64,000 bases of DNA. Origin: Pseudoips prasinana. Taxonomy: Eukaryota; Arthropoda; Insecta; Lepidoptera; Nolidae. This document shows positions 42,258-53,620 of the stretch, one piece after another (position 1 is the stretch's first letter; each line of letters opens with the position of its first letter). The notes beneath the pieces were generated by a model. It saw only the letters and a program-made list of their open reading frames with translations, did not search any database and had not been told where the DNA came from. The stretch lies in the NCBI GenBank assembly GCA_951640165.1, contig OX621255.1, positions 29,300,001-29,364,000 of the forward strand, in the 5' to 3' direction. The position numbers were made by a program, and so were the translations under genes.

Positions 42258-42430
42258 GACCTAATGGTTTAGTGGTTAGTAATTAACTACTAAACCAGAG
42301 GTCGTGAGTTCGATCCCCACTCAGTACAAATCTTTGTAAGTTGAGCACGTTTGTTTGTATCGTGCGTAGGTGTAATTTATCAACAATATGTATGTATGAA
42401 TATGTACAATTTTTTAAGTAAATTATGTCT
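42258..42430 (+). mobile_element. SINE-B-related element
   Basis: Head with ACCTAATGGTTTAGTGGTTA and B-box-like GTGAGTTCGATCCCCAC, then GTAATTTATCAACAATATG. A small imperfect hairpin (GGTTTAGT...ACTAAACC, 42266-42297) sits in the D-arm region. Confidence 0.6.
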
Positions 42431-42439
42431 TAAACTATA

Positions 42440-42745
42440 CATTTCAATAATTAAACCTATACATGATCTCTTTGACAATAACTTATTATAAGCTAGCTGG
42501 ATAACTAATCAAATCAAATCAAAATTCTTTTATGCCTTATTAATAATACATTTGTGTGGAATGGTCAATATTGTTTTACCTTACCGTGCAGTGCATGACG
42601 TGGCAGCTACTGAGAAACACTGGCAGAAAACTCAGTAGGAATCCCTAAATGCTAAATCAGTAGGACTATTAAAATTTTTAATTTATTTCTCAATGTTTCA
42701 TACCATCCTACCTAAATATCTTTACGTACCAAGAAATAATTATAT
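42440..42745 (+). repeat. Dispersed repeat V, copy 2, with the empty GTAC site
   Basis: Relative of 29700-30120. CTAAATATCTTTACGTACCA followed by AGAAATAATTATA at 42712-42742 is the MITE-free version of the locus at 29860. A LINE 3' scrap (42508-42645) and the large LINE starting at about 42746 interrupt it; its right part resumes at about 45475. Confidence 0.75.
42508..42645 (-). mobile_element. CR1/Jockey-type LINE 3' UTR fragment
   Basis: ACCGTGCAGTGCATGACGTG, GCAGCTACTGAGAAACACTG, AACTCAGTAGGAATCC with the (TCAAA)n tail at the left. Confidence 0.75.
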
Positions 42746-45430
42746 ACCATTAACTATACATGCACTATTGTAAAGTTCATATAAGTGCAACAGACAGTGA
42801 TTATATGCAATGGTTTTGTAAATGTGAAAGTTTTATAAATGCCCTTAAGGACCCTGTTATAATACTTGGTGACATTAATTTAAATAGTGCTTCCTTAAAT
42901 ATTAATAATTATTATTGTTATTTTATGTCTTACTGTGGCCTGTTGGAAAAGAATGTGGTACGAAATTTGTATGGAGGAATGCTAGACGTCGTTTTGGTCC
43001 GGGAAAGCAGTCGAGTGAGTGAAGTTTCTGTAGTTTGTACTGACGGAATAGTTCCCCCTGACGCCTATCATCCACCGTTGAGCATAGAGGTAAGAATCGA
43101 CACAGCCCATCATTCCGATTTTATAGAACCAAGTAACATAAGTCGCGCTACAGATTGGAACTTTAATAAGTGTGATTACGAACAATTATATTCACTGCTT
43201 TCTGAATGTTCTTGGAGCACAGTGTTGGAAGCCAGGGATGCTTACACTGCTACAGACTGTTTCTACAAAATTATCTACAGTTTTTTCGATGAATGTATGC
43301 CCAAAAAACGACGTAGTAATACTGCAAGTCGGCGTTATCCCGTCTGGTTCTCCAATGATATTATTCGTGACATTAAATATAAAAATAACCTTCATGCCGC
43401 TTGGAGGAAAACTAAGTCTATTGAAAAATATAAATTGTTTGCCGACCTTAGAAGAGACCTTAAGTCCCGTGCAGCCCTCGCCTATAATTTATATATAGAG
43501 CGTTTAGAAGATAATATACAGGCTAATCCTCGTGAGTTTTGGCGACACATCTCATGCTTACGTACCAAAGGTGGATTTGAACCCACAGTTAGCTACAATG
43601 GTTTAACGTTTTCTGGAGTTCAAGCGGCTGAAGCATTTGCTGACTTCTTTGCAAGTGTTTTTCTACCAGAAATCCCTCTATTAAATTCGGACATAATAAA
43701 TAGACAAGACAGAAGTTGCAATAGCAACTATGTAAATATTTTTCAGATCACACCCAGGGACGTCGCTTATGCAATAAATAAACTAAAACTAAATAGTTCT
43801 ACCGGGCCAGATTGCATTCCGCCGGTGGTAGTTAAACATACCAAATGCCTTAGTGTACCGCTATGCCATGTGTTTAACTTAGCTGTACATTACGGACAAT
43901 ACCCACCACAATGGAAACTATCTAGGGTTAGTCCAATACCAAAAAGTTCCGACAAATCTAAAGTTGAAGAATATCGACCGATCGCAATATTATCATCTCC
44001 GGCAAAGGTATTCGAAATAATTATCCACAAATATGTACTCTCGCAAGTAGAAAAATACCTCTGTAACGAACAGCACGGCTTTAGACCAAAAAGATCAGTT
44101 GAGTCTAACCTACTGACTCTAGTAGACTTTATATCGACTAGACTTGACCAAAACATTCAAGTCGACGTCCTTTATTTCGACTTTCGGAAAGCGTTTGATA
44201 GGGTAAATAACGACATACTATTGGCAAAACTGAGCTTTATAGGTTTTGCTCCTGGACTGTTAAAACTCGTCGCAGACTATCTCCGCGAGCGCCAGCAGTT
44301 TGTCAGACTTGGTGTATACGAGTCTCACCGCTATCACACGCGTTCTGGAGTTAGTCAGGGTTCAATACTTGCGCCTCTATTGTTCCTAATTATGGTTAAC
44401 GATCTTCCTACCGTCCTTAGATATGGTCGATGCTTAATGTATGCTGATGATCTAAAACTGTTTGCGGAAGTAAGATCTGTTGAAGATTGTAAAGCCATAC
44501 AGCTGGACATCAAAGCTATTTATCAATGGAGCCTAGAGAATAGGATGGAATTTAATGCAGCAAAGTGCTGTGTAATGACTTTCGGTCGTATGCGATGCCC
44601 AGTAGAGTACGACTACAAGATAAATGGTGACAGTGTGACTCGTTCAACCACCACAAAAGATCTCGGTGTCACATTCGACCGTAAGTTAACATTCCACGAC
44701 CACATAACTTTGCTAGCGAAAGAGTCTTTTAAGCGCCTAGGTTTCATTCTTAGATGCTCTAGAGACTTTCAGAATCATCATGTGATCCGGTTAATTTTTG
44801 GGGCATTGGTTCGTTGTAAACTTGAAACCGCCATGTGTGTGTGGAATACTCATGAGAGCACTTATGTGCTTTTACTTGAAAAGATTCAGAAGGCTTTTCT
44901 GAGGTACCTTTATAAACACCTTAATGGATACTATCCATTCATGTATCCCACAAAATTTCTGTTAGGCTGTCTGGGATATAATTCATTGGAAGTCAGGCGG
45001 AATACATGTCAACTTGCAGTAATGTGTAAGATTCTGCGGGGAAAAATTGATGCACCAGATCTCCATGTTGAGCTGTGTCGAGTCTTTGTTCCTGATAACT
45101 ATCGTCGTCTTCGCCGCCATGAATTGTTTGCCGTGCCACGTTGCCGTACCGTAGCGCGCGCTAAGTCACCTATACCGCGCAGCCTCACAGCACTCAACGC
45201 TTTCCTGTGTGCCAATCCTGACCGTGATTTGTTTGCGGATGGATGGTCGGAAATATTGTCAGAATGTTTGCGTTTCTGTGAGAATGATGTATGATTGTGT
45301 TTTTTTTAAATCAATGTTTGTTTTTTTCTTATTAATGTTTTAATTGATTATTGTAATACTTATCTTTAATTACTGTAATTGGTGTTCTACCGTTTTAATT
45401 AAAGTAAATAAATAAATAAATAAATAAATA
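42746..45430 (+). mobile_element. Jockey/CR1-group LINE, 5'-truncated
   Basis: About 2.7 kb covering part of the endonuclease, the whole RT region, the 3' UTR and a (AAAT)n tail at 45405-45430. It is inserted in dispersed repeat V, whose right part continues at 45475. I found no clean target duplication. Confidence 0.85.
42760..45294 (+). CDS. LINE ORF2-like protein: partial endonuclease plus reverse transcriptase
   Basis: 844 codons without a stop. Residues about 30-110 are the C-terminal half of an APE-type endonuclease: VIILGDINLN (the GDFN motif) and DAYHPPLSIEV (the final His motif). The reverse transcriptase spans about 330-640: SSTGPDCIPP, YRPIAILSSPAKVFE, EQHGFRPKRSVESNL, VLYFDFRKAFDRV, SGVSQGSILAPLLF, LMYADDLKLFAE (catalytic Asp pair at 562-563), then DLGVTFDRKLTFHDHI. 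The rest is the usual LINE C-terminal region without a zinc knuckle. The protein would nick DNA and reverse-transcribe its own RNA, but its N-terminal endonuclease half and ORF1 are absent. The open frame suggests a recent insertion. The clade within Jockey/CR1 is not certain. Confidence 0.9.
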   Translation: MHYCKVHISATDSDYMQWFCKCESFINALKDPVIILGDINLNSASLNINNYYCYFMSYCGLLEKNVVRNLYGGMLDVVLVRESSRVSEVSVVCTDGIVPPDAYHPPLSIEVRIDTAHHSDFIEPSNISRATDWNFNKCDYEQLYSLLSECSWSTVLEARDAYTATDCFYKIIYSFFDECMPKKRRSNTASRRYPVWFSNDIIRDIKYKNNLHAAWRKTKSIEKYKLFADLRRDLKSRAALAYNLYIERLEDNIQANPREFWRHISCLRTKGGFEPTVSYNGLTFSGVQAAEAFADFFASVFLPEIPLLNSDIINRQDRSCNSNYVNIFQITPRDVAYAINKLKLNSSTGPDCIPPVVVKHTKCLSVPLCHVFNLAVHYGQYPPQWKLSRVSPIPKSSDKSKVEEYRPIAILSSPAKVFEIIIHKYVLSQVEKYLCNEQHGFRPKRSVESNLLTLVDFISTRLDQNIQVDVLYFDFRKAFDRVNNDILLAKLSFIGFAPGLLKLVADYLRERQQFVRLGVYESHRYHTRSGVSQGSILAPLLFLIMVNDLPTVLRYGRCLMYADDLKLFAEVRSVEDCKAIQLDIKAIYQWSLENRMEFNAAKCCVMTFGRMRCPVEYDYKINGDSVTRSTTTKDLGVTFDRKLTFHDHITLLAKESFKRLGFILRCSRDFQNHHVIRLIFGALVRCKLETAMCVWNTHESTYVLLLEKIQKAFLRYLYKHLNGYYPFMYPTKFLLGCLGYNSLEVRRNTCQLAVMCKILRGKIDAPDLHVELCRVFVPDNYRRLRRHELFAVPRCRTVARAKSPIPRSLTALNAFLCANPDRDLFADGWSEILSECLRFCENDV

Positions 45431-45519
45431 AGTTTATAGCAGAAAAAACAAAAAAAAATTACAAAAATGGTTTTTTTTAATAGTCTACGTGAATAAAACC
45501 CTTTTTTTATTTTAATTTT

Positions 45520-46727
45520 TTTTTTGTTGTCTCTTTGCCATAGCACATGCTCTGGTTAGATTCATATGGCAGTGTGTTAGTTATTGTCCCAAGATATATT
45601 TGTGATTCTCAGTTTGTGTAAGGTTACTTAGGATATAGAGTATTATATAGAGTGTATTGCTAGCTGAAGTTACTTCCCAGCTACTAATAGAGGTAGAGAA
45701 AGTTACACCAAATTACGCAGTTTTGTTTAACCACTGCCATTATTTAAGAAGCTAATTTTAATAAACATTATAAACTCGATATTAAAAAGATATTTAATCG
45801 ATTCTAAACGAACACATAAATGTTAACATAAAACTAATTACAATAACTGAACCTTATTTTCAATGCCTCTTGATGTAATTAAGCAATAATGAAAAAGACA
45901 TCAAAGCGTGAAATGTAATTGTTATTGTTACGGCACAGATTAAAAATAAATTAAAAAGTTAACTTAATTAAGTTAATGGTTTATTGTTTGTTTCCATGAC
46001 AACGTGACATTAAGTTTTTTATTATATATGTATGGTATGTTCTATTTATATGCTATGTATGCAATAAGATTACGTGAAAAATTATTGCATCACGCCTTGC
46101 CTTAAGGGATAGGTTATGGTTAGTAATGTTAAGTACGTGTTATATAATAGGAAATAATTATATGGAACTAAAACGAGGTTTCTAAAACAGTTGCCATCAT
46201 GCATACGCTCAAAGACACCGTTTGATTTTAAAACATTCAGAATTCCAAGCGTAGCAGTCGCTTGCGCATTTTGATATTTCAAATGATTTAAATAAATAAT
46301 ATCTAGCTATAACTAACACACTGTCATCTGATACCAGACTAGGCAGAACGTGTGTTACGGCCTCCACCTAGTTTGGGATCAGATTTTATAAAAACTATTT
46401 ATACTCAAAAATCTCGTGTTCGGAATGGTGTATAAAATATACAATTTAAACATTAATTTAATAAATATAAAATTAATTACTTAAAAAAAATTAAAACAGA
46501 ATGGATTTTCGATACAATATTATATGAATTTATATATATAAAGCCATTATTATATTAATTAATACACTGTCCAAGCAAATTTTGTTGATCACACAAATAT
46601 TAGTCATGTCATGATCGAATCTACGACCTCTGGCTTCTACCATCAGAGTCATTAACCACATCACAGGACATTCCAACCACTAATTATGGGAAAAACAACA
46701 ACACGTAAGCATGAACATATAAAAATG
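45520..46727. other. Unassigned
   Basis: Gene-free. A SINE-B-like scrap CATCTGATACCAGACTAGGC lies at about 46323, facing its own inverse CCTAGTTTGGGATCAGAT at about 46368. Confidence 0.4.
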
Positions 46728-46817
46728 AACACTAAATCTGAATATTTTGGAATATTTATCCCACAAAATACACTGATTTTGTGGGATACATATTCCAAAA
46801 TATTCAAATTCAGTGTT
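46728..46817. repeat. Near-perfect hairpin, 42-bp arms, 6-nt loop
   Basis: The arm starts AACACTAAATCTGAATATTT; loop ACACTG; three mismatches between arms. Confidence 0.9.
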
Positions 46818-47344
46818 GACTTTTATATTATTTTTCATCACTGTAAACATTTAGAAATATGCGCCTTGTATTAAATAGAGGCCTCTAGTATGACACAATA
46901 GCTACGACCTAGTTGTTCTAATCAAAACAAAGCCTAACATTACATAGTACTTGTGACGCACACGGAACGGGTCCGACACGATTCAATAGACGCTAGACTA
47001 TTATGTCACTATGTTCAGTTGTTTTGGTATACAGTATATAGTACTTACAATCTTACTTCCTCGTAAAAAAGTACCATTTTACAATAAAAAAACGGTTCTA
47101 TAGATGTGACTGAGTTCATTTGACCTGAAAATAATTGAATTAGTAAGATTATTCTTTTACGCATTTTAGCTAAGCCGATGTCATTGAAACTTTTTCTTTA
47201 TTTATAGGTAAAAGTTATTTAAGCCGTCCAGTAGGCCTCTGACATTGCTACAAGAATGACTACAAGTAGAAATTACTAAACTGCTAATCGGAACGTGGAG
47301 ACACTTAGAAATTAATCACTTGACCGCGTGCATATGTGCTTAAC
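46818..47344. other. Mostly unassigned; 5S-type SINE scrap
   Basis: 47222-47320 carries AGTAGGCCTCTGACATTGCT and ACGTGGAGACACTTAGAAAT, a diverged 5S-type SINE tail. Confidence 0.4.
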
Positions 47345-47575
47345 CTCGTCTCGATGGAACGACTATCGACACGACCGGAAGTAGATTAAGTCCAGGACCG
47401 ACGGCTTTACGTAGGCTCCGAGGGGCTGTTGTGTACCGCCAACTCCCAGACTTCGGGCTGATACTGATAATTTTTTTAGTGGAAAAATGCCAAACGTCTT
47501 TTTAGCCCAACCCGGGTTTTTAACACAAGACCTAATCATCTGCAATTAAACACGCTGCCGCTAAACCAAAGAGGA
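47345..47575 (-). mobile_element. SINE-C, 3' end missing
   Basis: GGAACGACTATCGACACGAC, CGACGGCTTTACGTAGGCTC, head TAGCGGCAGCGTGTTTAATT (minus strand). The B box is mutated (GGTTTTTAACAC). Confidence 0.75.
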
Positions 47576-47827
47576 AAGAGTTTTAATTGAGATGTCATCA
47601 TCCAACTAATTCTACACCCAAGGCTTCCCAGAGCTCGAAACAAAAACTGGCTTCCACAAATAATTACCTCTAAGTCTTGTAGCAATGCTCACATTACCCA
47701 ACGTACCAATTACGCGTTCATTTCGGAAACCACAACTATGCCTAATCATTTGAAAGCGCCTTGATCTAATGCAGTTTAGGTCTATTTCATATCAGACTTT
47801 GTAGATGCCGTGTATTTATGTCTAAAT

Positions 47828-47967
47828 GTACAGACGCCAGCACATCCAGCTAACCCAATATGGCAATTTTTTTTATAGGTTTTAAACTTTATCACAAAAC
47901 CATAAGGTTAACTTTTAATTGGGGAAATTCGACAGATTAGGGAAGCTCGATATGCTGGCGTCTGTAC
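47828..47967 (+). mobile_element. GTAC-targeted MITE, copy 8
   Basis: 140 bp, perfect GTAC at both edges; interior more diverged (AACCCAATATGGCAA). Confidence 0.9.
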
Positions 47968-48700
47968 ATATGTCGCTCTCCGCAACAGACGCGATAATAG
48001 CAGACTGTGTCTACACACGGCTAGGACTGCACTTATGCGGAAAAGTGTGTTTTGCAGGGCTCTAAAATACTAAATATCTGGAAAAACCTTAACAATAATA
48101 TGTTTAAAAAGAAGTTAAATCGCTTCTTGTTGAAAAAGCATACTACAATGTTTCCGACTTCTATATGATACCAATGCGCAGTAACGTCGCTCTGATTATT
48201 AATATTCTGGTATATAAATTATTAATGAATATCTAAGATTGGCAACCCGTCTGCCAAGAGGGGCTATTAAGGCAAGGCTACCCCAGATGATACATTGGGA
48301 GCGGCCTTTGTCCAGCATGACTACTCTTATAAGATCAGCAGTTTATAAGATAAGCAAAATTCTATATTGTTTTTATTTCACTTTGTACTTATTTTTTACA
48401 TAAGCGAATAACTACCCATATATTTGTTTTGCCGCCTCTGCTTTATTCAAAACAATTTAATCGACATGTTTTGAGAGTTTTAGAAAAACACCACCGCAAC
48501 AAACAAAATGCATTTGTTGATATTAACATTCGACGTTTATTTATTGGACTTTCGTACGTTCACGCAAAAAAAAATCAATTTATGTATGTATTTTTTATTT
48601 GATAAAATTATAGTTAGAAGATAAATTTGAAAATATTTATGCAAACCTGAAAATGCAAACCATAAAAAATGAGTAAAAAGATATTTTTAGGTGTGTTTAT
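47968..48700. other. Unassigned
   Basis: An RTE-like scrap GGAGCGGCCTTTGTCCAGCA at about 48299; nothing else recognised. Confidence 0.4.
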
Positions 48701-48749
48701 CATAAGAAATGTATTTATAGGTTGTCTGTTACGTAGGACGGACAAAATG

Positions 48750-49120
48750 CGACGTTGCCAAGCCTACTATTTAGTAACTGCCGAATAACTATCTGGCAAA
48801 TAAGGTGTTTTGGGTTTTTGGCGCCAACGCGGAAAAGGACGCATCAAGGCTATGTTTTATTTTCAAAAACTGGTGTAAATTCGAGTTTTTATTTAGTTTT
48901 TAAGTAGTTTTAATTTTTAGACATAACATCTTCGACAACGTACACAAGTGGAGGAAAGTGCAATATTGCCGTGAATTGTGATTTTCCGTTTTGAAACCAA
49001 AACTCCATAGAAGCCTCTAGTAAAGTCTCCACTGCTTTACTGGGGTAGGACTGTGACTTGACTGTGATGGATGTGACGGACATGACTGTGACGGACGTGA
49101 CGGACATGACTGACTGACTT
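48750..49120. repeat. Dispersed repeat W, copy 1
   Basis: Matches 58204-58520 and 63465-63780: TTTTGGCGCCAA, CAAAAACTGGTGTAAATTC, TTTTTAGACATAACATC, GACAACGTACACAAGTG, CTCTAGTAAAGTCTCCACTG. It reads like non-coding or decayed transcript sequence. No open frame is conserved across the three copies. Ends with GTGACGGACATGACT minisatellite-like repeats (49066-49120). Confidence 0.75.
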
Positions 49121-49230
49121 TGAAATTTATATATTACAACTGAAGACGAGGCGGTATGGTCACAGACCTTCGCCTGCCCAAAGAGAGCAAAACAAAAAAA
49201 AAACTTGTGTGTACTTATGTACACGCGTTA

Positions 49231-49468
49231 GAAGTTATACTTCTTAATATACAACTTGAACATAGTTATCAATTTTCATACCACCTATAACTTACGTCAT
49301 GCTGTTATTTTTACGATGCGCGCGCATCGTAAAAATTCACTCTCATACATTTTCATACCACCTAGAACTAACTTCATGCTGTTAAGTTTTTTGGTGTCGG
49401 TGTGCGCGCGCATCGTAAAAATTCACTCTCATCATTTTTCTCCATCGCACCAAAAGAAGTATAACTTC
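49231..49468. repeat. Inverted-end repeat with internal duplication
   Basis: GAAGTTATACTTCTT at the left and AAGAAGTATAACTTC at the right. Inside, TCATGCTGTTA...GCGCGCGCATCGTAAAAATT CACTCTC occurs twice, and the first copy forms a perfect 28-nt palindrome around CGCGCG (49308-49335). Confidence 0.7.
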
Positions 49469-50015
49469 AAAAAAAAAAATCTGGCAAATAAATTTACCGG
49501 GAAGGTGTTGGTGAAACGCAATGTGTTTTATCCAGAACTTATATCTGTCAGTTTATTTATTTGTTAGTTAGCTATCCGACACTTTATTCGTACATTATGA
49601 AACAGACGCTTAGGAGGATATCACTGCTACACCAGACAGTCATTTGTATCAGCCGACTGATTTATTTTATGAATCAACCGCTTTTAAATAAACCTTACTG
49701 GCAATAAATGTATATAAAAAAGTACTATTTAAGTACAGCAAATAGTTTTCTAATATATACTCTAAGTTTTTGAAGACAGGGGTGAATTTAGCATGGCAGC
49801 TTTTTGGAATGCAGTTTCCAAAGTCGTAAGTGGAGCTAATGTATATGATAATAAGGAGGTTTTTCCCTTAGCACGTTAGTTACATATTCGGAACGCGACA
49901 GAGCACCGCATTCCAATAACTAGTTGCGTGACATTTACAATATTATCAATACATTTATATAATAGTAAGTACCTACAAAGGTTGTAAGCGCTTGACTCGT
50001 AAATAATAATAATAT
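49469..50015. other. Unassigned
   Basis: No match found. Confidence 0.4.
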
Positions 50016-50471
50016 CCTGGGACATTATTCACACACGGCCATCTGATCCCAAACTAAGCAGAGTACTGTGGAAACCAGATAACTGATATATTACTAACTA
50101 GCTGTGCCCCGCGGTTTTACCCGCGTTATACTTTATAAATTATTACAACTCCTCCCCTGTAGGTGATAGCGTGATAATACGCCTATAGCGCCTATATGTT
50201 GACCTCACCTCTTATTAATATTCATGCAAAATTTGTAGTAAATCCATGCAGTACTTTTGAGTTTAGCCCGGACATACATACAGACAAACGGACAAAAACT
50301 CGATTACGGTTGTAGATTACGCCCCAAGTTTCCTTTTATAAAATATTCAATGTACAGTTTTGACGTTCCTACGATTTTATTATATGTATAGATAGATACT
50401 ACTTTGATTTTGTAAATACATACTTATATAGATAATAACACCCAGACTCAGGACAAACAGACATGTTCATC
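50016..50471 (-). mobile_element. SINE-B split by a Helitron, head-truncated
   Basis: Left 50016-50097 (CCTGGGACATTATTCACACA to CTGATATATTACTAA), right 50393-50471 (TAGATACTACTTTGATTTTG to AACAGACATGTTCAT). Confidence 0.85.
50098..50392 (-). mobile_element. Non-autonomous Helitron inside SINE-B
   Basis: Minus strand: 5' TCTATACATATAATAAAATC; 3' hairpin ACGCGGGTAAAACCGCGGGG, then CACAGCTAG; flanks A/T. Second example of a Helitron in SINE-B. Confidence 0.9.
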
Positions 50472-50534
50472 TTCTATTTACGAGTCTGAGTCCTTCTGGC
50501 AAGAATAAATATATGTATAACAACCTCGAATCTT

Positions 50535-50765
50535 ACTTATCGTATGGGCAGTGGTTACCCTATTGTCAGAGTTGTTCAAACCAGCGAGCAGGCTTCTGAC
50601 ATGCCTCTACGAGTGATGTGAAATGACTACAACTGAGACCAACAGCGTAACGTGCCCACCTAAGCACGAAGACGCTCACAAATTAAACTACTTTGGTGGT
50701 CACCCATCTAGGGACTAACTGCGAGCCTAATTGCTTAACATCGCCGATCACTTACGGAGCATCTG
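50535..50765 (-). mobile_element. 5S rRNA-like SINE
   Basis: On the minus strand it starts GTGATCGGCGATGTTAAGCA and continues CTAGATGGGTGACCACC, matching the 3' half of animal 5S rRNA (GATCACCGAAGTTAAGCA and GGATGGGTGACC are the known 5S words). A body with GAGCGTCTTCGTGCTT and the tail GGTTACCCTATTGTCAGAG-like (plus strand) follow. It is a SINE3-type element, not a 5S gene. Confidence 0.65.
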
Positions 50766-50986
50766 GCTATGAGTGTAAGTAAGCCCGGAATAAAGAAGTT
50801 GGGGATGATGTTCGATTTTGAAGTCCACGGAGTAGCGGCGAGCAGTTGATGCACATGGGGCCGGATACTCCATAGTTCGTGGGTTCGATTCCCCCTCCCC
50901 AAAGATGTTTGAAACTTCATAAATCTCCCCCGTCAGTAACCGCCCAGAGTAGAGGTTCGAAGCCTAACGGAGATGTTATCCGGCGC

Positions 50987-51035
50987 GGGTACTTAGTTTG
51001 TAGTTTTAGCAAATAAAACTACAAACTAAGTACCC
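50987..51035. repeat. Perfect hairpin, 22-bp arms, 5-nt loop
   Basis: The arm starts GGGTACTTAGTTTGTAGTTT; loop GCAAA; exact reverse complement. It lies beside a SINE-D-like word (ATCCGGCGCGGGTACTTAG). Confidence 0.9.
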
Positions 51036-51096
51036 GACGACGGCTTGGGCTCGCCTCTACTGTCTGGTGAAGCAGCAAAAGCCTCTTTTATTGCTT

Positions 51097-51437
51097 TGTT
51101 GGTCTAGCGGTAACGCGTCCTGGGTTCAGATCCCGGGTCAGGCCAAAAAGTGATTTTAGGACATTTCCGTAAAAATAAATTTCTCGATATCAGACCGAAG
51201 TCTGGAAGTTGGCGGTATTACACCCCCGGGCCTCGGAGAGTACGTAAAGCTTCGGTCCTGTACCTGAACTCTTTCCGGTCGTGTCGCTAGTCGTCCCATC
51301 GGATCATGAGAGTAATGGAATAGAAAGTGCCCCTGTGTTTGCGCACACACTTGTGCACTATAATAATATGTCCTGCGCAATTGGATAATCTCCATTGAAA
51401 ATGACCGCCGTGGCCTTAATTCGGCCGGGAAGACATC
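51097..51437 (+). mobile_element. SINE-C (tRNA-like)
   Basis: Head GTTGGTCTAGCGGTAACGCG, with the anticodon-arm region deleted up to TCCTGGGTTCAGATCCCGGG; ends TCGGCCGGGAAGACAT. Confidence 0.85.
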
Positions 51438-51778
51438 ATCATCAAAAGCCTCCTACGTCATGTTAAAAAAACAAATTAAATCTATATCGCGGTCTCTAGA
51501 AAGTCTTAAGAAACTATCTCCTTTTTCCAATATCCTTGGCCATTAAGAAATATCCGCGAAGGCTTAGTAAGTCTCTATGCAGAGATTCGAGGGGTCACTT
51601 AACCGGAAAGCCAAGTGATTCATAGGTCAAAATACAATCTGTGTGAACAACATTTGTATGAACTTGAATGTAGTATAGGTATCACGCCTCTAACTTACCT
51701 ATATACATACATACATTTACATATACTCCAATAATGCACCATTGTGTGGCTAAACACAAACACACTTTATATTCCCTT
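51438..51778. other. Unassigned
   Basis: No match found. Confidence 0.4.
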
Positions 51779-52024
51779 AGGCGGGCTAGGTAGCGTGGTA
51801 GGCTTTCACGCCGCAGGTCATGGGTTCGATTCCCACCCAGGACACATATTTGTGTGCATGAACATGTCTGTTTGTCCTGTTTTTGGGTGTAATTATCTAT
51901 ATAAGTATGTATTTACAAAAGAAAAGTAATTTATGGAGTATATCGGTTATCTAATTTCCATAGTACAAGCTCTGCTTAATTTGGGATCAGATAGCCGTGT
52001 GTGAATAATTTCCCTAGATATTGC
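51779..52024 (+). mobile_element. SINE-B (tRNA-like), full length
   Basis: GGTAGGCTTTCACGCCGCAG head; B-box-like ATGGGTTCGATTCCCACC; ends GTGTGTGAATAATTTCCCTA. Confidence 0.85.
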
Positions 52025-53612
52025 TTTTTTTTGTTTTATTGAACTCAAACAGAACTTCACCCACAACATTATACAGTGTGACCGAGGAGCCGCCGTTCAA
52101 ACGCAAAATTCAGATACTTCATGATGAGGAGTATCCGAATCAGCCCCATGTATTTGCCCATTTTAATGTTTTTTTGATACTTTGAAAATTTATGAGTCCT
52201 GAGCTCAAACCCTAATTTTGAAATTTCGAATAAGTTCGAAGTCAGTTCTGCTATGATTAGATAAACCATACTTTTTAGAGTGTTAGGTTAAACCATGGGT
52301 TAAACTATGCTAATTAGTTACCAAAAAAAACAGCCAGAAATTCGTCATCACAGCATACCTCTTAATTTAATACGTGGAAAATGTTGTAGTTATTGCATTG
52401 ATTTTGTTTTATATACTTACTTTACTAATAAGTGTTATTTGTAATGTAATATCGTTTTTTTTTCAAATAAAATAAAATAAAAAATAAAATAAATGTTCTA
52501 CAGAACGAGAAAAAAATCGAAAACTGATGTTAGGTGAAATTTACAAAAAAAGTCATTAAAAAATCTATCTCGAATACCACGCAAAATCGTAGAACATACA
52601 TGGGGGTGATTCGGATACTCCTCATCATAAAGTCTGCACATCAACTGTGGTGTGATGTGAGTGATTAAGTTCTGCGTAAAGAAACGCACACTCAACTTGA
52701 GGAGTAAGCTGGTGAGTGCGTGACGAGAACGTTACGAAAAGTATGAAAAGGGCAGTTCGACGTGATAAGAAAACACGTTATTCAGCAACCATATACGTAT
52801 ATTCAACTCATCAGGATTGCACCATTACAACACTTAGCAAACTTTAACTAAATTAAATCACTTCTGTAGTATAATAATGCAAGATAGAAACAATATACAA
52901 CACTTGTTAACAACCATCGGTTCGAGCGCTCGCTAAGAACTGCCGAACTAGGCGACCATGCTGAATGTTATGAACGGGAATGAACTGAATGCATCGGCCA
53001 TTCCGCTCATTCACCTCTTTTAGGCAGATTATATCCTTTTAATAAATATTAAATTAAATACAAAGCAAAATCATACCTTTTTAAGTAAACAAATCACCAA
53101 AAATGTTACCAATTATTTGGAAATCATAACAGACGGAAAGTTGGGATGGAAATATAAGTTAGTGAAGATAGAGAGAAAGTTCGTCTGTTTGCTGCGCCTC
53201 ACCGTAAGTGCCAAATGTGTTGGATAGCCATCACATCTGGATTACTAATCACCCCTAGATAACTATTTACCCTTAGATTAGTATACACCCCTGGATTACT
53301 TATCAGCCCTGGATTACTATTCACCCCGTTTAAGAGAAGATATATATATTTCACAGAATAATACGTTCTGGGTGATAATTAATTGGAATAAGTAATTAAT
53401 TGCGTTAAGTTAATGGTGCATCGAACATCACGGTTCGGCTGTGGAACGGTTAAATTTATACAACTCAATCCAAAGAGGTCTGAAACTTAAAAGACATACC
53501 GTTTTACAGATGAGCGGGATAAAACCAAACTCCTTACCTGAAAAGAAAAAAGAACATGAGTTTATAATATTTAGACCGCAAGCACCATGTGCAAGCGGGA
53601 CGGAGAACGAGT
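52025..53612. other. Gene-free stretch, nothing recognised
   Basis: Two copies of TATGATGAGGAGTATCC (52119-52140 and, inverted, 52614-52630) flank about 480 bp, hinting at an old inverted-end element. Repeated TTGGATTACTATTCACCCC-type words occur at 53233-53330. No coding domain. Confidence 0.4.
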
Positions 53613-53620
53613 AGGCGCGG

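Noticed and set aside
50700..50760. 5S rRNA gene
   Set aside because: Only part of the 5S sequence is present, with changes, and it runs into a SINE body.
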